Positions 16,024 through 24,978 of a DNA stretch of 64,000 nucleotides are shown in pieces (positions within the stretch are counted from its first letter, which is position 1; every line of letters begins with the position of its first letter). The notes beneath the pieces were generated by a model. That model worked only from the letters and a program-made list of their open reading frames with translations. It searched no databases and was not told the DNA's origin. A program made the position numbers and the translations under genes. This DNA is from F1-80-MAGs062 sp046345315. GTDB taxonomy: Bacteria; Planctomycetota; Planctomycetia; Planctomycetales; Planctomycetaceae. Where the stretch lies: positions 1-64,000 of the forward strand of contig JBKDKA010000148.1 of the NCBI GenBank assembly GCA_046345315.1, given 5' to 3'.

Positions 16024-17079
16024 TTACGCAGGTTGTGGTCGTGCCGGCGGCCTCGCTGGCGCCGGACAGCAGTCGACAGGGCAGACATCATGGTTCGGAC
16101 CGTAAAGTCCGATGCATTCGCGGGATGATCCGCTGAGTCGTTCCTGAATCAGCTTGCGAATCATTCGTACAAAGATCGGGTGAGACCCTGGTGTTCCGGC
16201 TCGAACCATTCGAAGCTGAATGTCGTCGCATGTTCGGACGGCTTCATCATCGAGGTCGTAAAGAACTTCCATGTGGTCGGAAAGGAATCCAATAGGAGCA
16301 ATCACGACACTTGTTGTGCCTGATGCCCGGAGTTCCCGAAGATGATCATTGATGTCCGGTTCGAGCCACGGGTCCTGCGGACGACCGCTGCGGCTCTGAA
16401 AGACCAGCTTCCAGCGGGAAGCATCGATCTTCAGCTGTTCGGTCGTGAGCCGACATGATTCCTGAAGCTGCCGGACATAATCAGACGAGTTCGCCATGCT
16501 CATCGGAATGCTGTGGGCAGTGAACGCAATCGCAGCAGTGTTTCGCTCCGCTTCAGGCAGCTCATCGAGCGCCTGCTGAAGCTGCTCCGCCAGAACCTGA
16601 ATAAAGTCCGGGTGATTGTAGAAGACACGGATCTTGCCGATCTGCATGTCCGATGCGTCGGCGGCGGAAATCGCTTCGGCGAGGTTCTCTCGATACTGAC
16701 GGCAGCCGGAATAACAGCTGAACCCTGACGTCACGTAGGCCAGTGGTCGGCGAATTCCATCCTGCTTCATCTGACGAATCACATCGGGAAGAAGTGGATC
16801 CCAGTTGCGATTTCCCCAGTAGATAGGGAGATGAATCTGCTGATCGTCCAGTTCCTTTCGGAGAGCCGCAATCAGCTCCCTGCAATGATCATTGATCGGA
16901 CTGATCCCGTCGAAGTGGTAGTAGTGCTCGGCCACTTCGAGAAGTCTTTCCCGAGGAACTGGTTTTCCCCGAAGAACGTTTTCGAGGAACGGGATGACGT
17001 CATCTCGCTTCTCCGGGCCTCCAAAGGAAACGACGAGCACTGCATCATGCGGAGCAGACGAGACGGATTCAGTGGACAA
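16024..17079 (-). CDS. hemH: Ferrochelatase
   Basis: This 351-residue enzyme inserts Fe2+ into protoporphyrin IX (or coproporphyrin III in some bacteria) at the end of heme synthesis. Family marks are VVSFGGPEKRDDV at the N terminus, FTAHSIPMS with His189, and the acidic SDHMEVLYDLD with Glu271. Cys126 in CYSGCRQY plus a C-terminal cluster Cys333/337/338 (DVCPVDCCP) resemble the ligands of [2Fe-2S]-containing ferrochelatases. The tail is Ala/Pro/Arg-rich. The start is TTG at 17077-17079, supported by AAGGAG nine bases upstream; no ATG precedes the conserved region. It converges on the UvdE gene with only a family A repeat between. Confidence 0.93.
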   Translation of the reverse strand: MSTESVSSAPHDAVLVVSFGGPEKRDDVIPFLENVLRGKPVPRERLLEVAEHYYHFDGISPINDHCRELIAALRKELDDQQIHLPIYWGNRNWDPLLPDVIRQMKQDGIRRPLAYVTSGFSCYSGCRQYRENLAEAISAADASDMQIGKIRVFYNHPDFIQVLAEQLQQALDELPEAERNTAAIAFTAHSIPMSMANSSDYVRQLQESCRLTTEQLKIDASRWKLVFQSRSGRPQDPWLEPDINDHLRELRASGTTSVVIAPIGFLSDHMEVLYDLDDEAVRTCDDIQLRMVRAGTPGSHPIFVRMIRKLIQERLSGSSRECIGLYGPNHDVCPVDCCPAPARPPARPQPA

Positions 17080-17088
17080 CGTGCGAGA

Positions 17089-17094
17089 CTCCTT
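17089..17094 (-). promoter_or_regulatory. Shine-Dalgarno that fixes the hemH TTG start
   Basis: The minus-strand sequence is AAGGAG, nine bases before TTG. Genes in this window often lack a clear Shine-Dalgarno, so this consensus match is strong support for the rare start codon. Confidence 0.7.
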
Positions 17095-17275
17095 ATGCGA
17101 TCAGCTTGACGGCGCCATCTGTTGTTGGAAATTCTGCGGTTCAGGTCCCGCAGGCAATGCTGTGAAGGATTTGTTTCTGAGAATCTGGTCGTTTGAGCGG
17201 CTGCCCGCAGCGCCTCCCGTAAGTCGGAGGCATGTATCTATCGGACGGCTGACGCTCCGTAAAAGATCAATGAAT

Positions 17276-17336
17276 GTGTGCCACTGGCTATGCCAGTGTT
17301 TTCGAACAACCAGCACTGGCATAGCCAGTGGCACAC
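17276..17336. repeat. 61-bp hairpin repeat, family B, copy 1
   Basis: GTGTGCCACTGGCTATGCCA and GTG are followed, after a short AT-rich loop, by the reverse complement ending GTGGCACAC. The stem is about 24 bp. AAGATCAATGAAT precedes it. The gap 17080-17426 also has two smaller hairpins (GCCTCC...GGAGGC near 17213-17232 and CGGA...TCCG near 17243-17259). No gene is seen. Confidence 0.85.
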
Positions 17337-17426
17337 AGCGGTGAGAACTCCGAAAATCGCCTGCAGCATTGTTTCCGGATTATCAACTCTTTCAATCCCG
17401 TGCAAATCTCCGTTAAGAGCCTGAAT

Positions 17427-18755
17427 CTACTGACCGGCAATTCGGATGCAGCTCAGCATTTCCTGCCGTTGTCCGTCTTTTGAATGTCCGGAACGCAGAT
17501 AGATGGAACCTCCGCAGATTGTCGGTGTCGCGAAGCAGCTGTCTCCGAGCTGATTCGTCGCGATGAGCCGGAATGCCTTCGGTGTTGCTTCAAAGACGAA
17601 CGTCTGCCCCTCTTCATTGGTGCAGTAAACTGTGTTGCCGATCATAACGGGACTGCCGCTGAAAGTGCCCTTCAGGCGTTCCTTCCAGACTTCTTCGCCG
17701 GTATCGGATCGCAGACAGGTGGCAACTCCCGCGTCCAGTACAGCAAAGAGATGTCCGTCACGATAAAGAAGAGAGGGGACGTAGGCTCGCAGCGTGTTCT
17801 CCCAGACAACTTTTCCGGAACCGTCGGCCGCGACCGCCGCGATATGATTCTTCGGATACCCACCGCTTGTGAAAACGCGTTCTCCGTCGGTGACCGTTGA
17901 AGTCACGCATTCAGTGGTCGCTCCTTCGACCTCCCAGAGTTCCTTTCCGGTTTTCGGATCGAGGCTGGTGACCAGGTTGCACCCGATGACAATCAGCTGA
18001 GTCTTCCCGGCAGCTTTGACGACGACGGGAGAAGTGTAGTTTGGTTTCTGGGGACGTTTTCGAGTCCAGACGACTTCTCCGGTTTCGCGATTCAGAGCCG
18101 TGACGGCGCCACCGGCATCATTGTCTGAGGTCACAAGGACGAGATCTTCGAAGATCAGCGGCGATGATCCGAACCCCTGATGGATCTTGAATTCAGAAAT
18201 CCGGGTCTGCCAGACTTTCTTTCCATTTCGATCGACGGCCGTCGTCCACGCTGAATCACCGTTCAGGAAATTGATGAAATACAAGGTTCCGTCACAGGCC
18301 GCGCTCGATGACGCCAGAGTTGACTTAGTGTTTCCCTTGGTCGGCTGATTCCCCTCGTGGATCACGGATTCCCAGATCTGCTTCCCGTCCTTTTTGTCGA
18401 AGCAGAGGAGCAGCTGCTTTTCCGGATCTTTCACAGCTGTCGCAATGACAATCTGATCACCGACAACGATGGGTGAACCGTGACCACGCCCGGGAATCGG
18501 GATGCTCCATGCGATATTCTTCTTTGATTCGCCATCCCATTCCGTGGCCACCTTCTGGTTGTCTGCCACAATTCCGTCACCTGTCGGACCTCGCCATGAG
18601 GGCCAGTCTTCAGCACCGATTTTGGCTGGTGCTGAAGCGACGGCGTGATCTGCCATGAAGTGCAGGCTCATCAGGACAATCAGCAGTCGGAGAGTGCAGA
18701 CAATTCGATTCTTTCGCGATGGCAGACTTGAGCTGATCTGGTGATTCGACGTCAT
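17427..18755 (-). CDS. Secreted PQQ-like beta-propeller repeat protein
   Basis: This 442-residue protein has an N-terminal signal peptide (TLRLLIVLMSLHFMADHAVASA), then the WPSWRGPTGDG motif that typically opens planctomycete PQQ-like propellers. It continues with repeated blade motifs (D-x-x-TGKxLWEVEG, LNRETGEVVWTRK, CLRSDTGEEVWKERL). The propeller resembles BamB and quinoprotein dehydrogenase blades but lacks recognisable PQQ catalytic residues. It is probably a periplasmic or surface binding protein, and the ligand is unknown. ATG 18753-18755 is preceded by GAAGGAG at a long spacing. A second member of the family is at 49459. Confidence 0.88.
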   Translation of the reverse strand: MTSNHQISSSLPSRKNRIVCTLRLLIVLMSLHFMADHAVASAPAKIGAEDWPSWRGPTGDGIVADNQKVATEWDGESKKNIAWSIPIPGRGHGSPIVVGDQIVIATAVKDPEKQLLLCFDKKDGKQIWESVIHEGNQPTKGNTKSTLASSSAACDGTLYFINFLNGDSAWTTAVDRNGKKVWQTRISEFKIHQGFGSSPLIFEDLVLVTSDNDAGGAVTALNRETGEVVWTRKRPQKPNYTSPVVVKAAGKTQLIVIGCNLVTSLDPKTGKELWEVEGATTECVTSTVTDGERVFTSGGYPKNHIAAVAADGSGKVVWENTLRAYVPSLLYRDGHLFAVLDAGVATCLRSDTGEEVWKERLKGTFSGSPVMIGNTVYCTNEEGQTFVFEATPKAFRLIATNQLGDSCFATPTICGGSIYLRSGHSKDGQRQEMLSCIRIAGQ

Positions 18756-19054
18756 GGGAATCGCGGAACTCCTTCCGAAGAATATTACAGGTGTGCCGAG
18801 TTGTCACTGGATCACGATCGATTTTCAATTCGCTGAAAGTGAAGATACCATGCGAAGGTCTCCACGACAAACAGCACGACGGACAGTGCCTCCCTCAATC
18901 AATTCACCCTGGGAGACGCTGCTCGAAAATCACGTGTGAAACAACCGGAGTTTGAGACATCAGGGTTTGAGGAATCAGGAAGGAACAATCGCGGTGCTTT
19001 AATGATCGGAGCGTCGTTCCGAAAGTTGTGCAGGACCGCGAGTCTGAGAAAACG

Positions 19055-20167
19055 ATGCATCGCGACAAGCCGATTCGACTACCGCATATCCTCTGCTTCT
19101 CCACTCTGCAGAACTGGCTGCGAATTCTTGCCCGATACGGCCGTTACGTGGATCCCGGACAGCTTCCGCGGATTCTCGTCATGACGATCTTTATCATCAT
19201 GACGCTTCCGTTCCGGCTGATTGAGTCGATTCTCTTTTCGGCGCGCATCCGTCGTCACGAACTGTCGGAACCCCCGGTGTTCATCATAGGACACTGGCGA
19301 AGCGGCACGACGAACATGCACAACCACCTGCTGCAGGATCCGCAGTTCGCGAGCGTAACGCTCCTGCACTGTGCTGTGCCCGCCGCTTTCCTCACCAGCG
19401 AAGGCATTGCACGACGCATTCTGAAACGTCGGCTTCCGAAAAGCCGGCCGATGGATGCTGTGCCGCTTGGGATTGATGAGCCGATGTCCGAAGATTTTGC
19501 GCTCGCCGGGCTGACTCACATGTCGCACTACCTGAATTATTTCTTTCCTCGGATCGCAGAACGCACGTTTCGCGAAACGGTGCTCTTTGAAAATGTCAGT
19601 GAGGCTGATATTCGGCACTGGGGAAATACCTATGACTTTCTTCTGAAGAAGGTGTCGTTTGCTGCAGGAGGCCGGCGACTGCTGCTCAAAAATCCTCCGA
19701 ATGTCGGCAGAGTTCGTGAAGTTCTCAAGCGGTATCCGAATGCACGCTTCATCCATGTGTATCGAAATCCCTGGCTTGTTCATGCGTCCACAATGAAGCT
19801 GACCGAACGATTTCTGGAACAGATGTCGTTTCAGAAATGTTCTCGTGAGCAGATGGAAGAATTCGTCTCCACCCGTTATCAACTGATCATGAATCAGTGG
19901 CTGAAGGATAAGTCGCTGATCCCGGCTGAGAATCTCATTGAGGTCAGCCACGAAGAAATGACGCGGGACCCCATGACGATTCTGGAGACGATCTATGGGC
20001 GGTTTTCTCTGCCCGGCTGGGAGACTGTTCGACCTCAGATGGAACGATATGTCGAGAGTCTTCGAGGATATCAGAACAACGAGTACCATTTTGACTCGCA
20101 GACGCTGGCTCGCATTTCGCCGTTTCTGACGGCGTTTGCGGATTCGGCCGGATACAAGGGGCCGTAA
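19055..20167 (+). CDS. Sulfotransferase family protein
   Basis: This is a 370-residue sulfotransferase-like protein. The PAPS 5'-phosphosulfate loop is IGHWRSGTTNMHNHL (near residues 85-99). The 3'-phosphate-binding region is FIHVYRNPW (near 240). A hydrophobic segment at about 43-62 (ILVMTIFIIMTLPFRLIESI) could anchor it in the membrane. Members transfer sulfate from PAPS to carbohydrates, lipids or proteins; the acceptor is unknown. ATG 19055 is preferred over GTG 19028 because GAGAAAACG precedes it. The next gene starts 80 bp downstream on the same strand, so co-transcription is possible. Confidence 0.87.
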   Translation: MHRDKPIRLPHILCFSTLQNWLRILARYGRYVDPGQLPRILVMTIFIIMTLPFRLIESILFSARIRRHELSEPPVFIIGHWRSGTTNMHNHLLQDPQFASVTLLHCAVPAAFLTSEGIARRILKRRLPKSRPMDAVPLGIDEPMSEDFALAGLTHMSHYLNYFFPRIAERTFRETVLFENVSEADIRHWGNTYDFLLKKVSFAAGGRRLLLKNPPNVGRVREVLKRYPNARFIHVYRNPWLVHASTMKLTERFLEQMSFQKCSREQMEEFVSTRYQLIMNQWLKDKSLIPAENLIEVSHEEMTRDPMTILETIYGRFSLPGWETVRPQMERYVESLRGYQNNEYHFDSQTLARISPFLTAFADSAGYKGP

Positions 20168-20247
20168 CGTTCATGGGCCACGAGAGCATCCGGGAAGAAT
20201 TCTTCGTGTGTTCTCATGCGTCAAAAAAAGAGAGACTGGATGAATCT

Positions 20248-21786
20248 ATGACGATGTCACTTTACCGAACTTCATTCGTGCTCCTTTATCTCGGAGTTGC
20301 GTGTCTCGGAAGCTCGCCGAGTGCTGCAGAAAACTCATCGATCATCCAGTCCGAAAATCAGAAAGCAGGCAGCACCGACTGGCAACTCACCCGAGTGCGT
20401 CTCGATGGCGGTCAATTCCGGTCTCCCTGGGTTGAGGGATACTGTTCTCGGCAAAGCCTTAAAGCTGGTGAGAAGCTCGATGTCATGATTTCGGCGAATC
20501 CGGCGAGAGACATCCGGATGGAATTCTTCCGCATGGGATATTACGGCGGTCGCGGTGCTCGACTGATGAAGACCATCGATCGAATCCCCTGCGAGACTCA
20601 GCCGGATCCCGTGATTGGTCCGAAGAATCTGCATGAATGTCGATGGCGTCCGACGGTCAGCTTTGCGATTCCTGATGACTGGGTGAGCGGTGTCTATCTG
20701 GGACGGATGACGACACTGCCGGCAGCGAATGAGCCGTACTGGCAGAGCTACGTCATCTTTATCGTGACCGACGATCGACCGGCGGATGTTCTGTTTCAGT
20801 GTTCAGACAACACCTGGCAGGCTTACAACACCTGGCCGAACAACTTTTCCGTGTACACTCACCCGAAAGGCGGACAGGGGCCGTGGGCGGATGTCAGTTT
20901 CGACAGGCCATATGGTCGGGAGGCTCAGTTCACCAGTGTCGTCAATGATCCACTGACCGTGGGTTCCGGCGAGTTTCTGCCCTATGAATTTCCGATGGTT
21001 TACTGGCTCGAACAACACGGATATGACGTCACCTATTGTTCCAACAGCGACCTTGTAACGCCCGACCGAGGGTTGAAGTGTCAGACTTTTGTGAGCGTTG
21101 GGCACGACGAGTACTGGGACATTCGGCAGTTTCACAGCGTTGAAAAGATGCGTGATGAAGGTGTCAGTCTGTTATTTCTCAGCGGCAATTCAGTCTGCTG
21201 GGTCACGCCGCTGAAGGACAGCACGGACGGACGCCCGAAACGAATCATGTTTCGAGGCGGACCGTACGGAGCGGAGAACGATTATGCAGTCCAGCGCGAA
21301 AAAGAACACGGCCCGTTTCCGCACCGAGGGCCGGATGAAGGTCTGCTCATGGGGGCGAGAAACGTTGAACCGGTCAACGGCGGCGGCGACTGGGTCGCTC
21401 AGAAGACCAGTCACTGGTTGTTTGAGGGAACCAGCATGGAAAATGGTGACAGCATTCCCGGACTGATCGGATGGGAGTACCATGGGCAGCCGGCAGACAT
21501 TCCCGGGCTGGAGATCCTTGCCAGCGGAACCGCATGGCAGGGTGGCGTGAATCCGCAGCAGTGGACGGCAACGATTTATCCCGGTCCGAAAAACAATTTT
21601 GTCTTCAATGCGTCAACGATTTTCTGGGTACAGGGGCTGAGCAGTCCGCCGGGGCACACGCTGCCGTGGTCGCACTGGAGTCGTCCGCATGGTCCGGATG
21701 ATCGCGTGATTCAGATGACTCATAATCTTCTGCGACGAGCGATTCAGGATGTCAGACGAACAGACGTCGAGCGGGAGGCGAAGTAG
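20248..21786 (+). CDS. Secreted N,N-dimethylformamidase large-subunit-like protein
   Basis: This 512-residue protein has a signal peptide (SLYRTSFVLLYLGVACLGSS). It matches the C-terminal domain of the N,N-dimethylformamidase large subunit: EGYCSRQSLKAGEKL, FRMGYYGGRGAR, DNTWQAYNTWPNNFS, the SVGHDEYWD motif and FLSGNSVCW. The real enzyme is cytoplasmic and hydrolyses dimethylformamide. This exported version lacks a partner small subunit nearby, so DMF hydrolysis should not be assumed. The domain is related to glutamine-amidotransferase-like folds. ATG 20248 is chosen because it places the signal peptide at the N terminus; an upstream ATG at 20173 would not. It is probably co-transcribed with the sulfotransferase. 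Confidence 0.82.
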   Translation: MTMSLYRTSFVLLYLGVACLGSSPSAAENSSIIQSENQKAGSTDWQLTRVRLDGGQFRSPWVEGYCSRQSLKAGEKLDVMISANPARDIRMEFFRMGYYGGRGARLMKTIDRIPCETQPDPVIGPKNLHECRWRPTVSFAIPDDWVSGVYLGRMTTLPAANEPYWQSYVIFIVTDDRPADVLFQCSDNTWQAYNTWPNNFSVYTHPKGGQGPWADVSFDRPYGREAQFTSVVNDPLTVGSGEFLPYEFPMVYWLEQHGYDVTYCSNSDLVTPDRGLKCQTFVSVGHDEYWDIRQFHSVEKMRDEGVSLLFLSGNSVCWVTPLKDSTDGRPKRIMFRGGPYGAENDYAVQREKEHGPFPHRGPDEGLLMGARNVEPVNGGGDWVAQKTSHWLFEGTSMENGDSIPGLIGWEYHGQPADIPGLEILASGTAWQGGVNPQQWTATIYPGPKNNFVFNASTIFWVQGLSSPPGHTLPWSHWSRPHGPDDRVIQMTHNLLRRAIQDVRRTDVEREAK

Positions 21787-21928
21787 TTGGGCATGGTTCC
21801 TGTCATAACGATAATGAATGAGATCCCCTCTAATCTGAGAGCTTCAGGAATTCAAATGATCGAAACGGCGCGAGCCGTTCGTTGGGAGTGAAACCGGACG
21901 GCAATTGCTCTGTCAAAGATCAATTGAT

Positions 21929-21989
21929 GTGTGCCACTGGCTATGCCAGTGTTTTTCAGCCAACAGGACTGGCGCAGCCAGTGGCACAC
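21929..21989. repeat. 61-bp hairpin repeat, family B, copy 2
   Basis: GTGTGCCACTGGCTATGCCA then GTGTTTTTCAGCCAACAG and the complementary arm ending GTGGCACAC. The arms differ by two substitutions (GGCGCAGCC for GGCATAGCC, and ACAGGACTGG). CTCTGTCAAAGATCAATTGAT precedes it, the same prefix as in copy 3. Confidence 0.85.
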
Positions 21990-22034
21990 AAGCGAACGCA
22001 AGGCGACGTAGTATTTGAGTGAGCTCTGGCTGGT

Positions 22035-22052
22035 TTCCCGCCTGCGCGGGAA
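22035..22052. repeat. Short REP-like palindrome
   Basis: TTCCCGCCTGCGCGGGAA is followed by TGACGAG. This is the widespread intergenic palindrome type, and a related one is at 44971-44996. A tandem 15-bp duplication (CATTTCAGAACG[A/G]TG twice, 22090-22119) lies just before the next gene. The gap 21787-22127 has no other content. Confidence 0.6.
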
Positions 22053-22127
22053 TGACGAGAAGATGAAATTCTGTATTCGCAAGACAGTTCATTTCAGAAC
22101 GATGCATTTCAGAACGGTGATATCACA

Positions 22128-23924
22128 ATGAAAGATCAGGTTTACAGAAGAGCTCTTACTCAATCATTTGAGTTGTCTCAAAGAGTAAGACTTCTGAGCG
22201 TCGTTGCCGCTCTGATGATGCACGGAATGAATCTGTGCCCCTCCGCCATGACTTTGGCCGGAGAAGCATATGAAAGCGAAGTTCAGAGCGGAGTTGTCGG
22301 TCAGCGTGTTGCTCAAAACACTGGTGGTGCTTCTGGAAAGGTGTCCGATTCTCTGCAGCGAGGCGAAGCTGCGGGTGATCTTGTTCTTTCAGGTCTCGGG
22401 GACTATCAGCATGTGATGAACAACTATGGGAAGCGACCCGGAACGGCCATCATTTTTCTGTCGACTCGCTGCCCTGTCCTCGAATCACAGCTGAAAATGA
22501 TTCGCGAGATTCATCAGAAGTATCGGCGAAAAGAAATTCTCTATGTCGGCATCGTGTCGGATCCGGATCAATCCTCGGAGGAGATTCGCGACTGGATGCA
22601 GAAACGCGGCATCATCTTTCCCGTTTATCGAGATCCTGAAGGGACAGTTCGGAAACGCTTCGGTGCATCAGTAACGCCGGAAATCTTTCTGCTTGATGAA
22701 GCCGGGCGACTCAGATTCCGTGGTGGCCCTGGTGGTGCCGAAGAGCCTCCGCGGAAAAAGGCTTCAATGCACTACCCCTCAGCGCCAATCGCTACGGATT
22801 TTCCGCTCTGGATCCGTTCGCTGGAAATGGCAATTCTGGGACTTCTGGAAGGAGTGCCCGTGGAGGTTCCCGATGTCCCGGGTGCCGGAACACCGATCAC
22901 AGCGGATCTGCCGCCAGTGGAACGCGCGGACCTGTGGGGGAATGTCAGATTCTCTTCGCAGATGATTTTTGATCACATTCCCGGTGCATCGGCCTATCAC
23001 TGTTCGACACTCACGGAAGCTGCCAACGGAGATCTGCTGTGTCTCTGGTACGGAGGCACCTACGAATCTGCGGACGACGAAACACTGTTTCTGGCACGAC
23101 TACGTCCCGGCGAAGATCGCTGGAGTAAGCCTGAGCCGGTCATCAGTGATCCGAAGCAGCCACCCGGAAACGGAATTCTGTTTGTCGATGGCCTGAAAAG
23201 GTTGTGGCTGGTCTGGGCTCGCCTCGAATCAGCTCGACCCATTCGGCGTGGATCCGGCTGGGATCTTTGTCGGCTGATGTATCGGATATCCGAAGATCAT
23301 GGGAAAACCTGGACAGAAGATCGTCCGTTTTCTGTTCCCGAAGGGACGTGGGCAGTTCCGAGAAACAATGCACTCACTCTGCGAAGTGGTCGAATCGTGA
23401 TCCCCGTGGAAGCTGTAATTGGTGGCGAAGAGGGATCTGTATTTCTGGGAAGTGCCGATCACGGGCAGACCTGGACGATGAGCCCGATGGTCGGCGGCGG
23501 AAGCCAGCCTGCGCTCGCTCAGCGTGACGATGGAACACTTTTCGCCCTCATGAGAATGGCTCCGAAGATCACTCAGGTGGAATCAAAGGATGAGGGATTA
23601 AACTGGTCGAAGGCTGTGCCGACATCGGTCAACAATCCGGATTCGGGGATCTCGATGACTCGATTGAAGAACGGACATCTGATTCTGATCTACAATGATT
23701 CTCCGGATGCTCGAACGCCACTGAACATCGTACGGTCCATCGACGACGGGAAAACCTGGGAAAAGCCGCTCACGCTGGAATCGAATCCCGGCGAGTACTC
23801 GTATCCCTGCGTGATCCAGACGAGTGATGGAATGATTCACGTGACCTACACGTGGCGGCGATTCGGAATCCGTCATGTGCAGATGAACGAAAACTGGTTC
23901 ACGGAATTCGAACGTCCGAACTGA
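22128..23924 (+). CDS. Secreted fusion: thioredoxin/redoxin-like domain plus sialidase (BNR) propeller
   Basis: This is a 598-residue protein in two parts. Residues about 90-215 form a thioredoxin-like fold: TAIIFLSTRCPVLESQ with a single Cys and no CxxC, YVGIVSDPDQSS, and a cis-Pro region TPEIFLLD. Residues about 275-595 form a sialidase-type beta-propeller with Asp-box motifs SEDHGKTW, SADHGQTW, SKDEGLNW and SIDDGKTW. An N-terminal hydrophobic stretch suggests export. Sialidase-fold proteins hydrolyse or bind sialic acid or other glycans. Without visible catalytic Arg triad assignment, the specificity is open. The redoxin part resembles one-Cys peroxiredoxin-like modules found beside cytochromes in planctomycetes. 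The fusion is continuous, with no frameshift. Confidence 0.82.
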   Translation: MKDQVYRRALTQSFELSQRVRLLSVVAALMMHGMNLCPSAMTLAGEAYESEVQSGVVGQRVAQNTGGASGKVSDSLQRGEAAGDLVLSGLGDYQHVMNNYGKRPGTAIIFLSTRCPVLESQLKMIREIHQKYRRKEILYVGIVSDPDQSSEEIRDWMQKRGIIFPVYRDPEGTVRKRFGASVTPEIFLLDEAGRLRFRGGPGGAEEPPRKKASMHYPSAPIATDFPLWIRSLEMAILGLLEGVPVEVPDVPGAGTPITADLPPVERADLWGNVRFSSQMIFDHIPGASAYHCSTLTEAANGDLLCLWYGGTYESADDETLFLARLRPGEDRWSKPEPVISDPKQPPGNGILFVDGLKRLWLVWARLESARPIRRGSGWDLCRLMYRISEDHGKTWTEDRPFSVPEGTWAVPRNNALTLRSGRIVIPVEAVIGGEEGSVFLGSADHGQTWTMSPMVGGGSQPALAQRDDGTLFALMRMAPKITQVESKDEGLNWSKAVPTSVNNPDSGISMTRLKNGHLILIYNDSPDARTPLNIVRSIDDGKTWEKPLTLESNPGEYSYPCVIQTSDGMIHVTYTWRRFGIRHVQMNENWFTEFERPN

Positions 23925-23957
23925 TTCGACGGTCCGTGTTGAGCGGAGCACTGCGAC

Positions 23958-24833
23958 TTATTCGGGATCTGACGCAGCCGATTCCGGTGGACACCAGCGT
24001 GGCTCCTGGTCATCCGGCGGATAGCTCTGAAGAAACTCGTGAGGATGGAATCGGTTTTTGTAATTCATCGACTGGCAGTCACGGATGTAGTAGCCGAGAT
24101 ACAGCCACGCCTTCCCGGATTTCTGCCCCTCCGCAATCTCACTCAGAATCGAAAATGTTCCGGGAGCATTGTCTCGCCAGGCGGGATCGTGAAAAAAATA
24201 GATGCTGGACATGGCGTTCGACGTCATATCAACGAGCCCCAGCCCGATCAGTCGGCCGTCTTTGCGGTACTGAAACTCCCGGGAAAACGAAAACTTCCCG
24301 TCCAGGAATGCCCCGAAGTATTCTTCAGGAGTGGTACTGCGGACCGGCCACTGTCGTCGGAGGTGCATATCCATGTGGTACCGGTTGTAAAGATCGATGT
24401 GTTCGTCCGTCAGACCGGGACGAGCGACAACAATTTCGATCCCGGGATTATTCTTCAGCGTTCTTCGCTGACTTTTTGACGGAGTGAATTCCGGAAGTCG
24501 TACGCGCACGCTGCGACAGGCTCGGCAGGTGGCGCAGACCGGTCGAAACAGAGTACGGCCGAAACGACGCCAGCCTCGCGACAGCAGCTGTTCATAGCGA
24601 GCTGCTGACAGTTCATATGCCAGCCGATAAGTCATCGTTGCACGCTGCTCGGGCAGGTAGGAACACTCAGACTCTGTTCCTGGAAATTCCAGCTCGAGTG
24701 GTGCGTTATCGCGTGTGAGATCATTCGGTGTCACGGTAAACTTCGGCTCCGCGAAAGCGGCAGGATGAAGCTGCCGAATGCCGTCGATCGTCATGAATGT
24801 CGTTGCAGACAGTCTGTGTCTGCTCGGTATCAT
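23958..24833 (-). CDS. bpt: Aspartate/glutamate leucyltransferase (Ate1/Bpt family)
   Basis: This 291-residue aminoacyl-tRNA-protein transferase attaches Leu (Bpt) or Arg (Ate) to N-terminal acidic residues, targeting proteins to ClpAP through the N-degron pathway. Visible family signatures are ECSYLPEQRATMTYRL near residue 56, FRPVCATCRACRSVRV with CxxCxxC near 96-107, a GNAT-like C-terminal half with YRKDGRLIGLGLVD, and WLYLGYYIRDCQSMNYKNRF. The length is slightly above the usual 240-250. ATG 24831-24833 is used; an in-frame ATG at 24794 would give a length closer to the family. It is divergent from trpD. Confidence 0.88.
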   Translation of the reverse strand: MIPSRHRLSATTFMTIDGIRQLHPAAFAEPKFTVTPNDLTRDNAPLELEFPGTESECSYLPEQRATMTYRLAYELSAARYEQLLSRGWRRFGRTLFRPVCATCRACRSVRVRLPEFTPSKSQRRTLKNNPGIEIVVARPGLTDEHIDLYNRYHMDMHLRRQWPVRSTTPEEYFGAFLDGKFSFSREFQYRKDGRLIGLGLVDMTSNAMSSIYFFHDPAWRDNAPGTFSILSEIAEGQKSGKAWLYLGYYIRDCQSMNYKNRFHPHEFLQSYPPDDQEPRWCPPESAASDPE

Positions 24834-24978
24834 AGGAACGTCGGGCGGAGATCTGAAGTTCTTTCAGCAGCCAGAACCAGGGAACGACTGAAAGTTCGCG
24901 TTCGTACCGAAACCTCGGGTCACACAGTCAACTTGCAGCTTTGATGTTTTCTTCTTTCCGTAGTAGTGAATTGCCTCA

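Noticed and set aside
19079..20089. 336-codon minus-strand frame opposite the sulfotransferase
   Set aside because: Antisense to a gene with clear PAPS motifs. The translation is rich in His, Arg and Gln with no domain pattern.
20248..21786. True N,N-dimethylformamidase
   Set aside because: It is exported and lacks a small-subunit gene. The domain is shared, but the activity is unsupported.
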